The notes: generated from the sequence alone by a model not told the origin. DNA of 27,638 nucleotides from Betaproteobacteria bacterium (GCA_025355395.1 JANXZT010000127.1:1-27638); one strand, 5' to 3'. Shown: positions 1 through 7,699, counted from the first letter of the stretch. Made by a program: numbers and translations.

Positions 1-611
1 GCGGTGCCGGCGGGTTCGGGCAGGTTGACCCGCGTCAGCCCCGCTGCGGGAAGTACACCCAGCGACTGCGGGTCGCGACCTTCCGGCAGCGCCCATAATT
101 CCAGGGTGCGACCGGTTTCGACCGTCAGGTTGCCGACCGCCTTCACAAGAAGCGTCCGGCCCCCGCGCGTCGCCGAGGCGACCAGGGCTGGACGGGCGTC
201 GGGGCCGGCCAGGACCACCACGACGGCCTCGTTCGGGCTCCCCGGTCGATCCGGGAGCGCCACCAGTAAGACGCCAAGCGCCAACGCCAACGCAAATCCG
301 CTTGCGGCCAAACCGCGCCACAGGCTTACGGCGCCCCACCATCGGGTAGCGCGACCGGGATCGGGTTTTTGCTGGAGGCCCAATCGCACCCGGATGCCGT
401 CCCAGACGCGTGGCGCGGGTGTGACCGCGGGAACCCCTTCCGCCAGTCCGGCCAGTCGATACTCCCAGCCACGAAGCGCTGCCGCGATGAGGGGTTCACC
501 ACGCGCGATCCCTGCCAAGCGCCGGCGGGCCCGCGGCGACAGCGTGCCAAGGGCGTATTCCGCCGCAAGGGAATCTAGACGCCGGGCGCGATCGGGGCGC
601 GAAAGGTCCAT
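1..611 (-). CDS. RskA-like anti-sigma factor, 3' end beyond the window
   Basis: Reading the minus strand from the ATG at 611-609 gives an open frame of 203 residues that has no stop before the window edge, so the C-terminus is missing. The protein starts MDLSRPDRARRLDSLAAEYA and continues with an L-G-T-L motif typical of the N-terminal domain of RskA/anti-sigma-K proteins. A hydrophobic segment at about residues 97-117 (LAASGFALALALGVLLVALP) is a likely single membrane span, followed by an extracytoplasmic domain containing the T-L-E-L-W-A-L-P pattern of this family. I see no HxxxCxxC zinc motif in the N-terminal part. Its start overlaps the sigma factor stop (TGATG), implying translational coupling. 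Expected role: holding the neighbouring ECF sigma factor at the membrane. The inducing signal cannot be read from the sequence. Confidence 0.85.
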   Translation of the reverse strand, partial: MDLSRPDRARRLDSLAAEYALGTLSPRARRRLAGIARGEPLIAAALRGWEYRLAGLAEGVPAVTPAPRVWDGIRVRLGLQQKPDPGRATRWWGAVSLWRGLAASGFALALALGVLLVALPDRPGSPNEAVVVVLAGPDARPALVASATRGGRTLLVKAVGNLTVETGRTLELWALPEGRDPQSLGVLPAAGLTRVNLPEPAGT

Positions 612-1210
612 CAGTGCACGTAGCCTGACTGGTCGAGACACTCCCGCAGCCGGTCAAGCCCGCGCCGGATCCAGGACTTGACCGTGCCCAATGGCTGGCG
701 AAGATGTTGTGCCAGCTCGGCGTGGGAGAGCCCCTGATAAAAGGCGAGTGCGATGGCTTGCTTCTGCCCGCCTTCGAGGGCCTCGACGCAGGTGCGCACC
801 GACCGGCTTTCGGCGCCCGCCATCAGCATGTCGACCGGAGTCGGCGCATCGGAAGGAAAGTCCATCTCGGGCTCGTCACCATCATCGGCTTGGCGCGCGA
901 GCGGGATGGTGTCGATCTGACGGCGGCGGAGCTGATCGAGGCAGCGATTGCGCACGATCGTGGTGAGCCACGTCAGCGGTTGGCTCTTCGCCGCCCGATA
1001 GCCCGCTGCGTGATGCCAAACGCTGACATAGGCCTCCTGCAACACTTCCTCGGCCGCCGGAGTGTCGCGCAGGATGCGTAGCGCAACGCCGTAGAGTTGC
1101 GCCGACGTCATCCTGTACAGCTCCGCAAATGCGCCCTGATCGGCGAGTGCGGTCCGCGCGAGCAGATCGGCGAGTTGTTCACTGCGTTGGGTCAGCGGGG
1201 GAGGGGGCAT
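611..1210 (-). CDS. ECF-type RNA polymerase sigma factor (SigK-like)
   Basis: This 199-residue protein has the two-domain layout of ECF sigma factors. Sigma region 2 spans about residues 28-97 (F-A-E-L-Y start, then A-A-E-E-V-L-Q-E-A-Y-V-S-V-W, and the -10 recognition helix ending R-N-R-C-L-D-Q-L-R-R-R). Region 4 spans about residues 145-192, with the helix-turn-helix LSHAELAQHLRQPLGTVKSW. The length is normal for the family. The gene sits directly before an RskA-like anti-sigma gene and overlaps it by one base, the classic sigma/anti-sigma arrangement. It follows the cobalamin adenosyltransferase gene by 54 bases on the same strand, so co-transcription is possible. I see no convincing Shine-Dalgarno before the ATG at 1210. 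The regulon is unknown; autoregulation would be usual for the family. Confidence 0.9.
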   Translation of the reverse strand: MPPPPLTQRSEQLADLLARTALADQGAFAELYRMTSAQLYGVALRILRDTPAAEEVLQEAYVSVWHHAAGYRAAKSQPLTWLTTIVRNRCLDQLRRRQIDTIPLARQADDGDEPEMDFPSDAPTPVDMLMAGAESRSVRTCVEALEGGQKQAIALAFYQGLSHAELAQHLRQPLGTVKSWIRRGLDRLRECLDQSGYVH

Positions 1211-1264
1211 AGGTGTTGTACGTCTTAGGGCTTGGATTGGACGCCGGGTTGTTTGGCTTCATTC

Positions 1265-1813
1265 CTAACTGCGGCCGCGCTGCCAGAGCACGTCGGAGCC
1301 TGCGGCGGCGCGATTGAGCGTGCGGGCGATGACGAATAACAGGTCGGAGAGCCGGTTGAGATAGCGCCGCACCGGCTCGTTCACCGCTTCGCCTGCCGCA
1401 AGTGTCACCACTGCCCGCTCTGCGCGCCGGCACACCGTGCGGGCGACATGCGCCAGCGCGGCAGGCCGTGTGCCGCCGGGCAGGATGAACTCTTTGAGAG
1501 GCGGGAGCGACGCGTTGAATCGTTCGACGGCCTCTTCGAGACGGCCGACATGGGCATCTCCAACCGCCGAATAGCCGGGGATGGAAAGCTCCCCGCCCAG
1601 ATCGAAAAGATCGTGCTGGACCTCGAGCAGGCACGCGCTGATCGCTTCCGGCAGCGCCTCGGCGAGCAGGACGCCCAAGGTGGAGTTCAACTCGTCGACG
1701 TCGCCAATCGCCGCGATGCGGCGCGAATCCTTGCCTACCCGCGAGCCGTCTCCCAGCCCGGTGGTCCCGGCGTCGCCGGTGCGCGTGACGATTTTTGAAA
1801 GCCGATGGCCCAT
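1265..1813 (-). CDS. Cob(I)yrinic acid a,c-diamide / cob(I)alamin adenosyltransferase, PduO type
   Basis: The protein (182 residues from the ATG at 1813) transfers the adenosyl group of ATP to cob(I)alamin, making coenzyme B12. The start is chosen because the family begins M-x-H-R-L-S-K-I-V-T-R-T-G-D. The frame stays open another 33 codons upstream, but that part does not look like the family. Visible motifs are the ATP-binding TRTGDAGTTGL at residues 10-20, V-D-E-L-N-S near residue 40, C-R-R-A-E-R and R-Y-L-N-R-L-S-D-L-L-F-V near the C-terminus, all hallmarks of PduO/MMAB enzymes. Length is normal. A 134-base divergent region separates it from the acyl-CoA synthetase gene. I found no cobalamin riboswitch pattern there, so B12 control is not supported. 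Confidence 0.92.
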   Translation of the reverse strand: MGHRLSKIVTRTGDAGTTGLGDGSRVGKDSRRIAAIGDVDELNSTLGVLLAEALPEAISACLLEVQHDLFDLGGELSIPGYSAVGDAHVGRLEEAVERFNASLPPLKEFILPGGTRPAALAHVARTVCRRAERAVVTLAAGEAVNEPVRRYLNRLSDLLFVIARTLNRAAAGSDVLWQRGRS

Positions 1814-1947
1814 GAGTGGATGCAGGAGGCAAGGCGCCGCAGCATACGAGATGCGCGACAGCGCGGCAAGCGACAATGGTTGGAGGGCGATGCCCGCAGT
1901 ATCATGCATCATCGCGCCCAGCGCCGCATTAGAACATCCATCCCCTC

Positions 1948-3579
1948 ATGAATGCCTACACTCAGGACCTGGAGCGCAACAGCGCGAATTACACGCCCCT
2001 GACCCCGCTGTCGCTCATTGCCCGAACGGCATACACCTATCCCGATCGCATCGCGGTGATCCACGGGGTCCGGCGCTTTACATGGCAGGAGACCTTCACT
2101 CGCGCCCGCCGGCTCGCCTCCGCGTTGCAGCGTACCGGGATAGGCATCGGCGACACTGTGGCCGTGATGGCCGCGAACACACCGGAGATGGTAGAGGCGC
2201 ACTTTGGCGTGCCGATGGCCGGTGCCGTCCTCAATACCCTCAACACGCGTCTTGACGCCGATGCGATCGCCTTCATGCTCCAGCACGGCGAAGCGAAGGT
2301 GCTTCTCACCGACACCGAATTCGCGCCGACCATCAAGCGCGCCCTGGCGCAACTCGCATCGCCCCCGCACGTCGTCGACATCGCCGACAACGAAGGTCCG
2401 GGCGGCGAGCGGCTCGGGCCTGCGGAGTACGAGAGCTTCATCGCCGCGGGCGACCCATCGTTTGCGTGGCGCCATCCGGACGACGAGTGGAATGCGATCG
2501 CGCTCAACTACACCTCCGGCACGACGGGTAATCCGAAAGGGGTGGTGTACCACCATCGCGGCGCGTACTTGAACGCGCTGTCGAACATCATTGACTGGGG
2601 CATGCCGCAGCACGCGGTCTACCTGTGGACACTGCCGATGTTCCATTGCAACGGCTGGTGCTTCCCGTGGACCATTGCCGCCAACGCCGGCACCAACGTC
2701 TGCCTGCGCAAAGTCGATCCCAAGCTCATCCTCGATGCCATTCGCGCGCATTGCGTCACGCATTACTGCGGCGCCCCGATCGTGCACAACGCGCTCATCA
2801 ACGCACCGGTCGAGTGGAGGGCCGGGATCGATCACGTGGTGCATTGCCTGGTCGCGGGCGCTGCGCCACCGGCAGCCGTGATCGAGGGCATGGAGCGGAT
2901 GGGTTTCGACATCACTCACGTTTACGGCTTGACGGAAACCTACGGGCCGGCGGCCGTTTGCGCCAAGCACGGCGCGTGGGCGACGCTCGACATTGGCACG
3001 CGCACGGAGCGCAACGGCCGCCAAGGCGTGCGCTACACCGCGCAGGAGGACATGACGGTCATGGATCCGGAAACCATGCGTCCGGTTCCGTGGGATGGGC
3101 AGACCATGGGCGAGATCATGTTTCGCGGCAACATCACGATGAGGGGCTACCTCAAGAATGCGAACGCCACGCGCGAGGCGTTTGGCGGCGGCTGGTTCCA
3201 TTCGGGGGATCTCGCCGTGATGCAGCCGGATGGCTACGTGAAGATCAAGGATCGGTCCAAGGACATCATCATCTCGGGCGGCGAGAACATCAGCTCGCTG
3301 GAGGTCGAGGATACCCTCTATCGGCATCCGGGCGTGCTCGTGGCCGCGGTCGTTGCCCAGCCGGACGAGAAGTGGGGCGAGACGCCCTGCGCGTTCATCG
3401 AGCTGAAACCGGGGGCACTGACCTCCGAGCAGGAACTGATCGAGCATTGCCGCGCCCATCTGGCCCGCTTCAAGGCACCCAGGCGCGTGATCTTCGGCGA
3501 GTTGCCAAAAACCTCCACCGGCAAGATTCAGAAGTTCCTGCTGCGCGAGCTGGCACGCTCGACCGGCGTGATCGAATAG
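1948..3579 (+). CDS. AMP-forming acyl-CoA synthetase
   Basis: This is a 543-residue member of the ANL adenylating superfamily, which activates a carboxylic acid with ATP and couples it to CoA. The phosphate-binding loop YTSGTTGNPKG lies at about residues 187-197. The second core motif (V-Y-G-L-T-E-T-Y-G) is near 328, the hinge region W-F-H-S-G-D-L near 415 followed by K-D-R-S-K-D-I-I-I-S-G-G-E-N, and the C-terminal catalytic lysine in T-S-T-G-K-I-Q near 525. All parts are present and the length is standard. It resembles the group often labelled medium-chain or methylthiopropionate (DmdB-like) CoA ligases; the sequence alone does not fix the substrate. No clear Shine-Dalgarno precedes the ATG. 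It is followed 10 bases later by a crotonase-fold gene and then the LIV-type importer, suggesting it activates an imported acid. Confidence 0.93.
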   Translation: MNAYTQDLERNSANYTPLTPLSLIARTAYTYPDRIAVIHGVRRFTWQETFTRARRLASALQRTGIGIGDTVAVMAANTPEMVEAHFGVPMAGAVLNTLNTRLDADAIAFMLQHGEAKVLLTDTEFAPTIKRALAQLASPPHVVDIADNEGPGGERLGPAEYESFIAAGDPSFAWRHPDDEWNAIALNYTSGTTGNPKGVVYHHRGAYLNALSNIIDWGMPQHAVYLWTLPMFHCNGWCFPWTIAANAGTNVCLRKVDPKLILDAIRAHCVTHYCGAPIVHNALINAPVEWRAGIDHVVHCLVAGAAPPAAVIEGMERMGFDITHVYGLTETYGPAAVCAKHGAWATLDIGTRTERNGRQGVRYTAQEDMTVMDPETMRPVPWDGQTMGEIMFRGNITMRGYLKNANATREAFGGGWFHSGDLAVMQPDGYVKIKDRSKDIIISGGENISSLEVEDTLYRHPGVLVAAVVAQPDEKWGETPCAFIELKPGALTSEQELIEHCRAHLARFKAPRRVIFGELPKTSTGKIQKFLLRELARSTGVIE

Positions 3580-3589
3580 GAGCGCACAC

Positions 3590-4387
3590 GTGGACGCACC
3601 GCTCGAATCGGCCATGCAGCCTCTCGTCCTGCGCAACGATGCACAGGGCATTGCTACCCTGACGCTCAACCGGCCGGCGCAATTCAATGCGGTCAACGTC
3701 GCGATGCTCATCGATTTGCAGGAGGCGCTCGATGCGGTGGCGAATGATCCGGCGATTCGCGTCGTGGTCATCGCCGGCGCCGGCCGCGTTTTTTCCCCGG
3801 GGCACGATCTCAAGGAAATGCTTTCGAATTCCAACGAGACCTTCGTCGGCGACCTCTTCCGCCGCTGCTGCGATGTGATGATGACCATGCAGGCGATGCC
3901 GCAGCCGGTGATTGCCAAGGTGCATGGGATCGCCACCGCCGCAGGTTGTCAGATCGTCGCCGCCGCAGACCTTGCCGTGGCCGCCGCCGATGCCCGCTTC
4001 GCGACCTCCGGCATCAACTTCGGGCTATTTTGCGCGACGCCCGGGGTGCCCGTCTCACGCAACATCTCGCGCAAGCGCGCCTTCGAGATGCTCTTTACCG
4101 GCGCCTTCATCGATGCGCCAACGGCACTCGATTGGGGGCTCATCAATCGAGTCGCATCTGCGGAGAACCTCGACCGGGAAACGCAGGCGCTGGCCCGGCA
4201 GATGATGGATAAGCCGCGCGCAGTCATTGCTACAGGCAAACGCTTCTTCTACCGGCAGCTCGAGCTCACCACGGCCAAGGCCTACGAGGATGCCACCGCC
4301 GTCATCACCGGAAACATGCTGGATGACGATGCACAGGAGGGCGTTGCGGCATTCGTGGCAAAGCGCAAGCCGCACTGGCCGGCCTGA
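3590..4387 (+). CDS. Enoyl-CoA hydratase/isomerase-family protein (ECHDC3-like)
   Basis: A 265-residue crotonase-fold protein. The GTG start at 3590 has GGAG seven bases upstream; an in-frame ATG at 3614 is an alternative. The oxyanion-hole segments are present: A-G-R-V-F-S-P-G-H-D-L-K near residue 65 and I-A-T-A-A-G-C-Q-I-V-A-A-A-D near residue 115. By alignment from memory with rat mitochondrial hydratase, the two catalytic glutamates are replaced: the first by Gln (A-A-G-C-Q) and the second by Gly (F-A-T-S-G-I-N). The stretch L-F-C-A-T-P-G-V-P-V-S-R-N and F-E-M-L-F-T-G match the ECHDC3 branch, whose reaction is poorly defined. It may therefore not be a hydratase; it could be an isomerase, a thioesterase-like enzyme or an acyl-CoA binder. 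It is co-directional with the CoA synthetase and probably in its operon. Confidence 0.88.
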   Translation: MDAPLESAMQPLVLRNDAQGIATLTLNRPAQFNAVNVAMLIDLQEALDAVANDPAIRVVVIAGAGRVFSPGHDLKEMLSNSNETFVGDLFRRCCDVMMTMQAMPQPVIAKVHGIATAAGCQIVAAADLAVAAADARFATSGINFGLFCATPGVPVSRNISRKRAFEMLFTGAFIDAPTALDWGLINRVASAENLDRETQALARQMMDKPRAVIATGKRFFYRQLELTTAKAYEDATAVITGNMLDDDAQEGVAAFVAKRKPHWPA

Positions 4388-4508
4388 AATCCGCGGGCAA
4401 ACCCGTACCTGCCCCGCACCGCCCCGGGGCGCGTGAGCGCGGAAACGCCCGAACCGCGCTCGAATCCGGGCACCCGGCTGCAGCGTTTCCATGCGCTTGG
4501 CATGCACA

Positions 4509-4538
4509 TTGCCAATGTTTCTGCGATTCCCGCATAAT
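4509..4538 (+). promoter_or_regulatory. Putative sigma-70 promoter of the LIV-type operon
   Basis: A TTGCCA box (4509-4514) is followed after 18 bases by CATAAT (4533-4538), both close to the sigma-70 consensus. It lies in the 197-base gap before the first ABC gene. Transcription would start near 4545, just upstream of a purine-rich GGAAGGAGAGAGG stretch. That stretch sits about 21 bases before the ATG at 4585, rather far for a Shine-Dalgarno. The rest of the gap (4388-4508) is GC-rich, with small inverted repeats but no T-run, so I do not call a terminator there. Found by eye only. Confidence 0.45.
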
Positions 4539-4584
4539 CGCCTCGATTAGCGGAAGGAGAGAGGCGCTTCGCGGCGCCGCCGGT

Positions 4585-5343
4585 ATGGCCGACGACGACA
4601 CAATCCTTGAAACAAGGCAGCTCACCAAGGAATTCAAGGGATTCGTCGCCGTCAAGGATGTCGATCTGATGGTGCGACGCGGGACCATTCACGCGCTCAT
4701 CGGCCCCAATGGTGCGGGCAAGACCACCTGCTTCAACCTGCTGACGCATTTTCTTACGCCCACGCGCGGCCAGATTTTTTACAAGGGACGCGAAATCACC
4801 GGGTCGCGGCCGGCGGCTATCGCCCGAATGGGGCTGGTGCGTTCGTTCCAGATCTCGGCGGTGTTTCCCAACCTCACTGTGCTGGAAAATGTGCGCGTGG
4901 CACTGCAGCGCAAGAGCGGGCATTCATTCGATTTCTGGCGGTCCCGCCGGGTGCTCGACACCCTGACCGAACGCGCGGAGACGTTGATCGAGGCCGTGGG
5001 ATTGGTTGAGTTCGTACATGCGCCGGCGGGTGAGCTTCCCTACGGCCGCAAGCGGGCGCTCGAAATCGCCACCACGCTGGCCCTCGACCCGGAAATGATG
5101 TTGCTCGACGAGCCCACTGCCGGCATGACCCACGAGGACGTGGAGCGCATTTCCGCCCTCATCAGGAAAGTCGCGGCCAATCGCACCGTCCTCATGGTCG
5201 AGCACAACTTGAGCGTCGTGTCCACACTCTCCGATCACATCACCGTCCTCGCGCGCGGTGAAATTCTTGCCCAAGGCAATTACGCAACGGTCTCGAAGCA
5301 CCCGAAGGTCATCGAAGCGTACCTGGGACAGCCGCATGCCTGA
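4585..5343 (+). CDS. livG: Branched-chain-amino-acid-type ABC importer ATPase (LivG-like)
   Basis: A 252-residue cytoplasmic ATPase of the HAAT/LIV importer family. Walker A is G-P-N-G-A-G-K-T-T at about residues 38-46, the signature is the LivG-type L-P-Y-G-R-K-R-A-L-E-I-A rather than LSGGQ, and Walker B is M-M-L-L-D-E-P-T-A-G-M. The switch histidine is in V-E-H-N-L. The family insertion between Walker A and the signature (I-S-A-V-F-P-N-L-T-V-L-E-N-V) is intact. The end of the gene overlaps the next ATPase by eight bases, so the two are probably translated together and form a heterodimer. The neighbouring CoA ligase and crotonase genes suggest the cargo may be an organic or aromatic acid rather than an amino acid; that is inference. 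Confidence 0.93.
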   Translation: MADDDTILETRQLTKEFKGFVAVKDVDLMVRRGTIHALIGPNGAGKTTCFNLLTHFLTPTRGQIFYKGREITGSRPAAIARMGLVRSFQISAVFPNLTVLENVRVALQRKSGHSFDFWRSRRVLDTLTERAETLIEAVGLVEFVHAPAGELPYGRKRALEIATTLALDPEMMLLDEPTAGMTHEDVERISALIRKVAANRTVLMVEHNLSVVSTLSDHITVLARGEILAQGNYATVSKHPKVIEAYLGQPHA

Positions 5344-6088
5344 AGACCGCGTCCTCGCCGGGGCCGGGCCCACTGCGGCGCTGCCCACCGGGCCGCTTCT
5401 GGCCGTGCGCAGTTTGAACGCGTGGTATGGCGAATCGCATATCCTGCACGGCGTAGACTTCGACGTCGCGGCCGGCGAAGTCGTGACCCTGCTGGGACGC
5501 AACGGCGCGGGCAAGACAACGACCCTGAAATCGATCATGGGCATCGTGCCGCGGCGTGAAGGCTCGATTACCTATGAGGGCGAGGAGATCATCCGGCTGC
5601 AGTCGAACCGCATCGCCCGCCGCGGCATCGCATGGTGTCCTGAAGAGCGCGCGATTTTCGCGAGCTTGAACGTCGAGGAAAACCTGCTGCTACCGCCGAT
5701 CGTGCGCGAGGGCGGATTGTCGATCGAGCAGATTTACGAGCTCTTTCCGAACTTGAAGGAGCGGCTGCGAAGCCAGGGCACCAAGCTTTCCGGCGGCGAG
5801 CAGCAGATGCTCGCGATCGGCCGCATCCTGCGCACCGGCGCACGCCTCTTGTTGCTGGACGAGCCAACAGAAGGCCTCGCGCCTGTTATCGTGCAGCAGA
5901 TCGGGCGCACGATCGGGCGGCTCAAGTCGCAAGGCTTCACGATCCTTCTCGTCGAGCAGAACTTCCGGTTCGCGGCGACCGTCGCGGATCGGCATTATGT
6001 GATGGACCACGGCCGTGTGGTCGACATGATTCCGAATGCGGAACTCGAGGCCAACATGGCCAAGCTGCATGATTATCTCGGCGTTTAG
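5336..6088 (+). CDS. livF: Branched-chain-amino-acid-type ABC importer ATPase (LivF-like)
   Basis: A 250-residue ATPase from the ATG at 5336, which overlaps the livG stop. The frame is open further upstream, but the extra residues are the out-of-frame end of livG. Walker A is G-R-N-G-A-G-K-T-T near residue 53, the signature L-S-G-G-E-Q-Q-M-L-A-I-G-R lies near 150, and Walker B is L-L-L-L-D-E-P-T-E-G-L-A-P, the standard LivF form, followed by V-E-Q-N as the switch region. A short N-terminal extension of about 20 Ala/Gly/Pro-rich residues precedes the fold. It partners LivG beneath the LivH/LivM permeases. A 58-base gap separates it from the binding-protein gene. Confidence 0.93.
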   Translation: MPEDRVLAGAGPTAALPTGPLLAVRSLNAWYGESHILHGVDFDVAAGEVVTLLGRNGAGKTTTLKSIMGIVPRREGSITYEGEEIIRLQSNRIARRGIAWCPEERAIFASLNVEENLLLPPIVREGGLSIEQIYELFPNLKERLRSQGTKLSGGEQQMLAIGRILRTGARLLLLDEPTEGLAPVIVQQIGRTIGRLKSQGFTILLVEQNFRFAATVADRHYVMDHGRVVDMIPNAELEANMAKLHDYLGV

Positions 6089-6146
6089 CCGCTGAACGCG
6101 GCGTGAGCCTTTTGGCCGCGGCGCGCAACCACCAGGAGGATGCACG

Positions 6147-7361
6147 ATGAAGACAATGCAAAGGAGTTTGCTGGCGCTGGCGCTGGCCGGAGCGTTGGGC
6201 GCGGGCACCGCGCAGGCGCAAATTTCCGATAACGTCATCAAGATCGGCGTGCTGTCGGACATGTCGAGCCTGTACACCGACTTGGCCGGTGCGGGCTCGG
6301 TCGCGGCGGCGCGCATGGCCGTCGAGGATTCGGGCATCGAGAAGCGTGGCATCAAGGTCGAGATCCTCTCGGCCGACCACCAGAACAAGCCGGATGTCGG
6401 CTCCAATATCGCGCGCCAGTGGTACGACGTCGACAAGGTGGACGTGATCGTCGACGTGCCCAATTCGGGCGTCGCGCTGGCGGTCAACCAGATCACCAGG
6501 GACAAGGGCAAGGTTTTTCTCGCTTCCGGTCCGGCGAGCTCCGACCTGACCGGCAAGGCGTGCTCCCCCAACACGGTGCACTGGGCGTACGACACGTGGA
6601 TGCTCGCCAATGGCACCGGCACGGCCATCGTCAAGCAGGGCGGCGACTCCTGGTTCTTCATCACCGCCGACTACGCATTCGGGCACGCCCTGGAGCGTGA
6701 CACCGCGGCGGTGGTCATCAAGAATGGCGGCAAGGTGCTGGGGGCCGTGAAGGTTCCGCTGAACAACCAGGATTTCAGCTCGTTCCTGCTGCAGGCACAG
6801 GCTTCCAAGGCCAAGATCGTCGGGCTTGCCAATGCGGGTGGTGACACGACGAACTCGATCAAGCAGGCAGCCGAGTTTGGCATCGTCAAGGGCGGCCAGA
6901 ACCTCGCCGGATTGCTGGTGTTCCTGACCGACGTGCACGCGCTCGGGCTCAACACCGCGCAGGGCCTGATCCTGACCAACACGTTCTACTGGGACATGAA
7001 CGATCAGACCCGAGCCTTCGCCAAGCGCTTCGCGGAACGCGACAAGGGCATTCATCCGACGATGGTTCATGCTGGCGTATACGCGGCCCTGCTGCATTAC
7101 TTCAAGGCTGTGGAAGCTTTGAAGAGCGATGACGGCACCAAGGTTGTGGCCAAGATGAAAGAAATGCCCACCGACGACCCGCTGTTCGGCAAGGGCAGCA
7201 TCCGCATCGATGGCCGCAAGATCCACCCGGCGTATCTGGTCGAAGTAAAGAAGCCGTCGGAATCGAAGGGTCCCTGGGATTATTACAAGATTCGGGCCAC
7301 CATCCCGGCGGACCAGGCGTTCCGGCCGCTCAAGGATGGTGAGTGTTCGCTGGTCAAGTAA
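6147..7361 (+). CDS. Periplasmic substrate-binding protein, type I LIV family
   Basis: A 404-residue exported solute-binding protein. An AGGAGG ribosome site lies seven bases before the ATG. Residues 1-24 form a Sec signal peptide: positive MKTMQR, a long hydrophobic Leu/Ala/Gly core, and an A-Q-A cleavage site before Q-I-S-D. The mature part begins with the family pattern I-K-I-G-V-L-S-D-M-S-S-L-Y. It continues with A-A-R-M-A-V-E-D and A-D-H-Q-N-K-P-D, features seen in the subgroup that includes aromatic-acid binders such as CouP. I would guess an aromatic or other organic acid ligand, but this is an inference. It belongs to the importer encoded on both sides of it. The 338-base gap to livH holds palindromic repeats that may let this gene be expressed more strongly than the permeases. 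Confidence 0.92.
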   Translation: MKTMQRSLLALALAGALGAGTAQAQISDNVIKIGVLSDMSSLYTDLAGAGSVAAARMAVEDSGIEKRGIKVEILSADHQNKPDVGSNIARQWYDVDKVDVIVDVPNSGVALAVNQITRDKGKVFLASGPASSDLTGKACSPNTVHWAYDTWMLANGTGTAIVKQGGDSWFFITADYAFGHALERDTAAVVIKNGGKVLGAVKVPLNNQDFSSFLLQAQASKAKIVGLANAGGDTTNSIKQAAEFGIVKGGQNLAGLLVFLTDVHALGLNTAQGLILTNTFYWDMNDQTRAFAKRFAERDKGIHPTMVHAGVYAALLHYFKAVEALKSDDGTKVVAKMKEMPTDDPLFGKGSIRIDGRKIHPAYLVEVKKPSESKGPWDYYKIRATIPADQAFRPLKDGECSLVK

Positions 7362-7373
7362 ACGATGGACTCC

Positions 7374-7499
7374 GTCATTCCCGCGAACGCGGGAATCCAT
7401 GGTTGCGACTCGAGAACGGGACAGGTCGGAGTCAACATGGGTGCGATTCAAAGTCAACTTGGATCCCTGCGTTCGCAGGGATGAAGATTGAGGTTTGTC
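7374..7499. repeat. 126-bp palindrome-bounded repeat, copy A (REP/dRS3-like)
   Basis: The left end holds the perfect palindrome-like ATTCCCGCGAACGCGGGAAT (7377-7396) and the right end ATCCCTGCGTTCGCAGGGAT (7463-7482). The two ends are inverted copies of each other with a few changes, so the unit is a head-to-head pair around a spacer of about 65 bases, like a BIME or a very small non-autonomous element. The left motif fits the dRS3 pattern ATTCCC-N8-GGGAAT known from Neisseria and seen in other betaproteobacteria. It begins 12 bases after the stop of the binding-protein gene. The tail, GATTGAGGTTTGTC, continues past the right palindrome and is shared with copy B. Confidence 0.9.
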
Positions 7500-7533
7500 A
7501 CCGTCCGCAGAATGAAGATTGAGGTTTGTCACC
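7481..7533. repeat. Tandem duplication of the repeat tail plus a small hairpin
   Basis: The 22 bases at 7481-7502 recur exactly at 7512-7533, a direct repeat with a 31-base period that duplicates the tail of copy A. Just around it, CCGCAGAATG (7505-7514) is the reverse complement of CATTCTGCGG (7538-7547), giving a possible 10-bp stem with a 23-base loop. This looks like local slippage or a partial third element between copies A and B. Confidence 0.75.
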
Positions 7534-7572
7534 ATTGCATTCTGCGGATTGCGCAAGGCATGACAACGCTGC

Positions 7573-7698
7573 GTCATTCCCGCGAACGCGGGAATCCATT
7601 GTTGCGACCCCAAAACGGCGCCATTCGGAGTCAACAAGGGTCCGCTTCAAAGTCGACATGGATCCCTGCGTTCGCAGGGATGACGATTGAGGTTTGTC
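7573..7698. repeat. 126-bp palindrome-bounded repeat, copy B, reaching the livH start
   Basis: Same length and architecture as copy A: left palindrome at 7576-7595, identical to copy A, right palindrome at 7662-7681, and the same tail. The inner spacer differs at several positions, so the copies are not a very recent duplication. The tail carries TTGAGG (7687-7692), seven bases before the GTG at 7700, so the repeat supplies the only visible Shine-Dalgarno of livH. RNA from this region would fold into strong hairpins on either side of the spacer. Confidence 0.9.
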
Positions 7699-7699
7699 C

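Noticed and set aside
1814..1947. Cobalamin riboswitch before the adenosyltransferase gene
   Set aside because: The divergent gap is only 134 bases and no B12-box-like sequence was seen; too short for the usual aptamer.
1909..3936. A 675-codon open frame on the minus strand opposite the acyl-CoA synthetase
   Set aside because: Its translation has no family motifs and is the usual antisense shadow of a GC-rich gene; the plus-strand frame has all ANL motifs.
4388..4508. Rho-independent terminator after the crotonase-family gene
   Set aside because: GC-rich inverted repeats exist but none is followed by a T-run.
5937..7637. A 566-codon minus-strand frame over the LIV binding protein and repeats
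   Set aside because: It runs through palindromic repeats and lies opposite a gene with signal peptide and ribosome site.
7374..7698. CRISPR array from the repeated palindromes
   Set aside because: Only two full units, 126 bp long with similar spacers and no regular short spacing; they are dispersed palindromic repeats.
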